This document shows positions 12,152 through 14,622 of a DNA stretch of 14,622 bases, piece by piece. A model generated the notes under the pieces. That model made no database searches. It saw only the letters and a program-made list of their open reading frames with translations, and was not told the origin of the DNA. The position numbers were made by a program, and so were the translations under genes. Source of the stretch: JAJKIP01 sp040509055 (GTDB taxonomy: Bacteria > Bacteroidota > Bacteroidia > Chitinophagales > Chitinophagaceae). Numbering within the stretch: the first letter of the stretch is position 1; the number at the start of each line of letters is the position of its first letter. The stretch spans positions 1 through 14,622 of the forward strand of contig JBEVLT010000004.1 in the NCBI GenBank assembly GCA_040509055.1. Direction: 5' to 3'.

Positions 12152-14014
12152 CTATCTTCCCATATACACCATCAGTATCTGCACATCACTGGGGTTGATG
12201 CCGGAAATACGGCTGGCCTGGCCAAGCGTGCGTGGACGGATGCGTGTCAGTTTTTCCCGTGCTTCGTTGCCGAGGGCCTGTATTTTTTTGAAGTCGAAGG
12301 ATTCGGGAATTTCCAGGTTTTCCAGCTGGCTCATGCGATTGACCAGCTCTTTTTCCTTTTCGATATAGACATCGTATTTCACCTGGATGGAAGCCTGTTC
12401 CAGGGTTTCCGCTGCATGGTTTTTCAGTAACTGGCTCAGCCGGGGTATATGACTGATCAGCTCCGGAAGTTCCACATCGGGGCGAAGCAATATTTTTTCT
12501 GCCCGTTGTTTTTCGCTGATGGGGGAGGAGTTGAGTGACAGCAGGTAGCCATTTACTTCTTCCGGCTCCAGCATCAGTTCTTTCAGCGTTTGCTTTACCG
12601 CGGCCACGCCGGCTTCTTTTTGTTTCACCCGTTCCATCCGGTCGTTACCGGCAAGCCCCAGCTGATGGCTCAGCCCCGTCAGCCGGAGATCGGCATTGTC
12701 CTGGCGGAGCAGAGTCCGGAATTCTGCCCGGGAAGTAAACATGCGGTAGGGTTCCTGCGTGCCCTTGTTGATCAGGTCGTCGACCAACACCCCGATATAT
12801 GCCTCACTTCTTTTCAGGATAAACGGATCCAGTTCGTTCACGCTTTGGTGCGCATTGATCCCGGCCATCAATCCCTGGCAGGCTGCTTCTTCGTATCCGG
12901 TGGTACCATTGATCTGTCCGGCAAAGAATAAATTTGATATTAGTTTTGTTTCTAATGTGTTTCTGAGCTGCGTGGGTGGAAAATAGTCGTACTCAATGGC
13001 ATATCCCGGGCGGAACATACGGACGTTCTCAAAACCTGCTACTGTACGAAGTGCGTCGTATTGAACCTGTTCGGGCAGCGAGGTGGAGAAACCGTTTACA
13101 TAGATCTCTACTGTGTCCCATCCTTCCGGCTCGATAAAGAGCTGGTGGCGCTCCCGGTCAGCAAAACGGTTGATCTTATCCTCGATGCTGGGGCAGTAGC
13201 GGGGACCCACTCCATCGATCCGGCCGGCAAACATCGGGCTCCGGTCGAATCCGGTCTTTAATATAGAGTGTACCTGCTCGTTGGTATAGGCAATCCAGCA
13301 GCTTCTTTGTTTGGTGGGCTTAGGCGTTTCGGTAAAGGAGAAGCCGGTAATTTCATCGTCACCCGGTTGCTCTTCCATTTTAGAATAGTCCAGGCTGCGG
13401 CCGTCTACCCTCGGGGGTGTTCCTGTTTTCAGGCGATCGCTTTCAAAGCCAAGCGACACCAGCTGCTCGGTGATGCCGGTGGCAGCCTTTTCAGCCACCC
13501 GTCCGCCGCCAAAATTTTTCTCTCCGATGTGGATGATCCCGTTCAGGAATGTCCCGTTGGTCAGCACGACGGCCCTGGACCTGATCTCATGGCCCAACCC
13601 TGTTATCACCCCGCAGGCCCTGCCATCCTTTATCACCAATCCTTTCACCATGTCCTGGTAGAAATCGACATTCGGGGTTTGCTCCAATAGTTCCCTCCAT
13701 TTGGCGGCAAAGAGCATCCGGTCGTTTTGCGATCTCGGGCTCCACATAGCCGGGCCTTTGGATCGGTTCAGCATCCGGAACTGGATCATGGAGAGGTCGG
13801 TGACAATACCGGAATACCCTCCCAGGGCATCGATCTCCCGGACGATCTGTCCCTTGGCGATACCACCCATGGCCGGGTTGCAGCTCATCTGGGCAATGGT
13901 CTGCATATTCATGGTCACCAGCAGCACCTTAGAGCCCAGGTTGGCGGCAGCGGCAGCGGCTTCGCAACCGGCATGACCGGCGCCTACTATTATTATATCG
14001 TATTCAGGAAACAT
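12152..14014 (-). CDS. mnmG: tRNA uridine-5-carboxymethylaminomethyl(34) synthesis enzyme MnmG (GidA)
   Basis: With MnmE (not in this window) this FAD enzyme makes the cmnm5 modification of the wobble uridine in several tRNAs, using methylene-tetrahydrofolate and NADH. The 620-residue length is normal (E. coli 629). The N-terminal dinucleotide-binding loop is IIIVGAGHAGCEAA (7-20). The conserved SCNPAMGGIAKG (44-55), RSKGPAMWSPRSQND, KTGTPPRVDGRS, the GidA signature around YFPPTQLRNTLET and FFAGQINGTTGYEEAACQG, and the C-terminal MnmE/tRNA-binding part with VKYDVYIEKE and IRPRTLGQASRISGINPSDV are all present. The ATG at 14014 begins right before the FAD strand. It lies 28 bases after the HNH-like gene on the same strand and is convergent with the fusion gene. 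Confidence 0.98.
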   Translation of the reverse strand: MFPEYDIIIVGAGHAGCEAAAAAANLGSKVLLVTMNMQTIAQMSCNPAMGGIAKGQIVREIDALGGYSGIVTDLSMIQFRMLNRSKGPAMWSPRSQNDRMLFAAKWRELLEQTPNVDFYQDMVKGLVIKDGRACGVITGLGHEIRSRAVVLTNGTFLNGIIHIGEKNFGGGRVAEKAATGITEQLVSLGFESDRLKTGTPPRVDGRSLDYSKMEEQPGDDEITGFSFTETPKPTKQRSCWIAYTNEQVHSILKTGFDRSPMFAGRIDGVGPRYCPSIEDKINRFADRERHQLFIEPEGWDTVEIYVNGFSTSLPEQVQYDALRTVAGFENVRMFRPGYAIEYDYFPPTQLRNTLETKLISNLFFAGQINGTTGYEEAACQGLMAGINAHQSVNELDPFILKRSEAYIGVLVDDLINKGTQEPYRMFTSRAEFRTLLRQDNADLRLTGLSHQLGLAGNDRMERVKQKEAGVAAVKQTLKELMLEPEEVNGYLLSLNSSPISEKQRAEKILLRPDVELPELISHIPRLSQLLKNHAAETLEQASIQVKYDVYIEKEKELVNRMSQLENLEIPESFDFKKIQALGNEAREKLTRIRPRTLGQASRISGINPSDVQILMVYMGR

Positions 14015-14021
14015 GAGCCTG

Positions 14022-14029
14022 CAAAATTA
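14022..14029 (-). promoter_or_regulatory. Candidate mnmG -7 element (TAATTTTG)
   Basis: On the minus strand TAATTTTG matches TAnnTTTG exactly, seven bases before the mnmG ATG, in the 28-base gap after the HNH-like gene. A transcript from here would have almost no leader. No -33 element is seen, so readthrough from the upstream gene is an alternative. Confidence 0.3.
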
Positions 14030-14042
14030 CCGTGTTTGCCGG

Positions 14043-14622
14043 CTATTTGCCGAGCTTTTTGATGAGGGCTATTTCTTTATTGACTTCTTCTGTGCTGCGC
14101 CCCCGGTTCAGGAGGTCAAATTCGAATTCGGTGTAATTGACGATCTGGTCCAGGTAGGCTTTGTTTGTTTTAATAAATTCCTGCTGTTTCACGGAACTTA
14201 CCAGTTCGCTCTGCTCAAGCTGATCCAGCTTGTTAAGCAACATGCGGCAGGGTTCATACCCGGTTGTTTTGTAAAGCTCTTCAAAATAGCGCCGGGCCCC
14301 CAATACATCCACCCTGTTTCCCCTGTTTTTGTTCAGGTCAAACTGTTCTACCCTGATATTGGTAAAGTTCCAGCACATAACCAGGTCCTCCTCGATAGAG
14401 AAATCGAAGTAGGTTACGGGGATGATATGGTCAAATTGCCACTGCTTGCCAAAATCATCCCAGGTATTCCCGTTTTCCAGCTGAATTTCAAACCAGGCGC
14501 GCAGTGTATTAATATCCAGCCCAAAATAGGGAGCATAGGCCAGGCACGGGTTTTTGTCGATCACGTATCTTCTTAGCGCGATCTGCCACTTTCGCTTTTC
14601 CCTGAATAGTAAGAGCGAAGGA
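14043..14622 (-). CDS. HNH-nuclease-like protein, N-terminus beyond window
   Basis: The frame stays open to the right edge, so the gene is cut at its 5' end; the GTG at 14564 is only the first alternative start codon in the frame and is probably internal, because the residues upstream of it (REKRKWQIALRRY) continue naturally. About 193 residues are visible. The segment WQFDHIIPVTYFDF, then CWNFTNIRV, then NKNRGN follows the layout of HNH domains of the type D-H-I-I-P ... C-x-x-x-x-N-(I/L) ... N-x-x-K, with the DH at bases 14427-14432 as the metal/catalytic pair. The last position reads NKNRG rather than N-x-x-K-G, so activity is uncertain. The C-terminal half (about 95-173 from the GTG) is a charged coiled-coil-like helix. 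It is upstream of mnmG; function unknown. Confidence 0.65.
   Translation of the reverse strand, partial: PSLLLFREKRKWQIALRRYVIDKNPCLAYAPYFGLDINTLRAWFEIQLENGNTWDDFGKQWQFDHIIPVTYFDFSIEEDLVMCWNFTNIRVEQFDLNKNRGNRVDVLGARRYFEELYKTTGYEPCRMLLNKLDQLEQSELVSSVKQQEFIKTNKAYLDQIVNYTEFEFDLLNRGRSTEEVNKEIALIKKLGK

Noticed and set aside
1..14622. tRNA, rRNA, CRISPR arrays, insertion sequences, attachment sites
   Set aside because: No cloverleaf-like sequence, no regularly spaced repeats, no transposase frame and no terminal inverted repeats were found by eye on either strand.

Overview
The window looks like a chromosomal segment of a Bacteroidota bacterium, most likely a Chitinophagaceae-type organism. The grounds are the moderately high G+C, near absence of Shine-Dalgarno sequences, several TAnnTTTG-like promoter elements, a YARHG lipoprotein, and a helicase with fused HRDC and HTH domains as is typical of that phylum. 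The family placement is inference from protein flavour, not a database match. I see no tRNA, rRNA, CRISPR array, insertion sequence or phage module. Coding density is high and no gene-free stretch exceeds 300 bases.

Layout, left to right. 1-368: C-terminal end of a YihY/BrkB-type membrane protein (+), cut by the window edge. 394-2758: three minus-strand genes, a YARHG-domain lipoprotein, a histidine-rich fatty acid hydroxylase/sterol desaturase-family membrane protein, and kdsB (CMP-KDO synthetase for LPS). 2809-3468: a DUF2306-like membrane protein (+). 3549-6197: a replication and repair neighbourhood with dnaN (-), recX (+), a small four-cysteine protein (-) and a short ssb (+), with clear hairpin terminators after dnaN and ssb. 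6281-8824: an 847-residue PIF1/RecD-type helicase with HRDC and HTH domains (+). After a 251-base intergenic region, 9076-12148 holds three tightly packed plus-strand genes: a stand-alone SET-domain protein, a D-Ala-D-Ala-ligase-like ATP-grasp enzyme overlapping it by 32 bases, and a second ATP-grasp enzyme fused to its own SET domain. 12152-14014: mnmG (-). 14043-14622: an HNH-like protein (-) running off the right edge.

The remarkable part is the SET / ATP-grasp / ATP-grasp-SET cassette. It carries the same two enzyme types twice, once as separate overlapping genes and once as a single fused polypeptide. That strongly suggests that ATP-dependent carboxylate-amine (peptide-bond-like) ligation and S-adenosylmethionine-dependent lysine (or amine) methylation act on one substrate. 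Both ligases share a change from the Ddl consensus (Cys where Ddl has the Pro of the N-x-x-P-G motif), which points to a distinct subfamily with a non-cell-wall substrate. The substrate is not visible in this window. The remaining genes are ordinary housekeeping or envelope functions.
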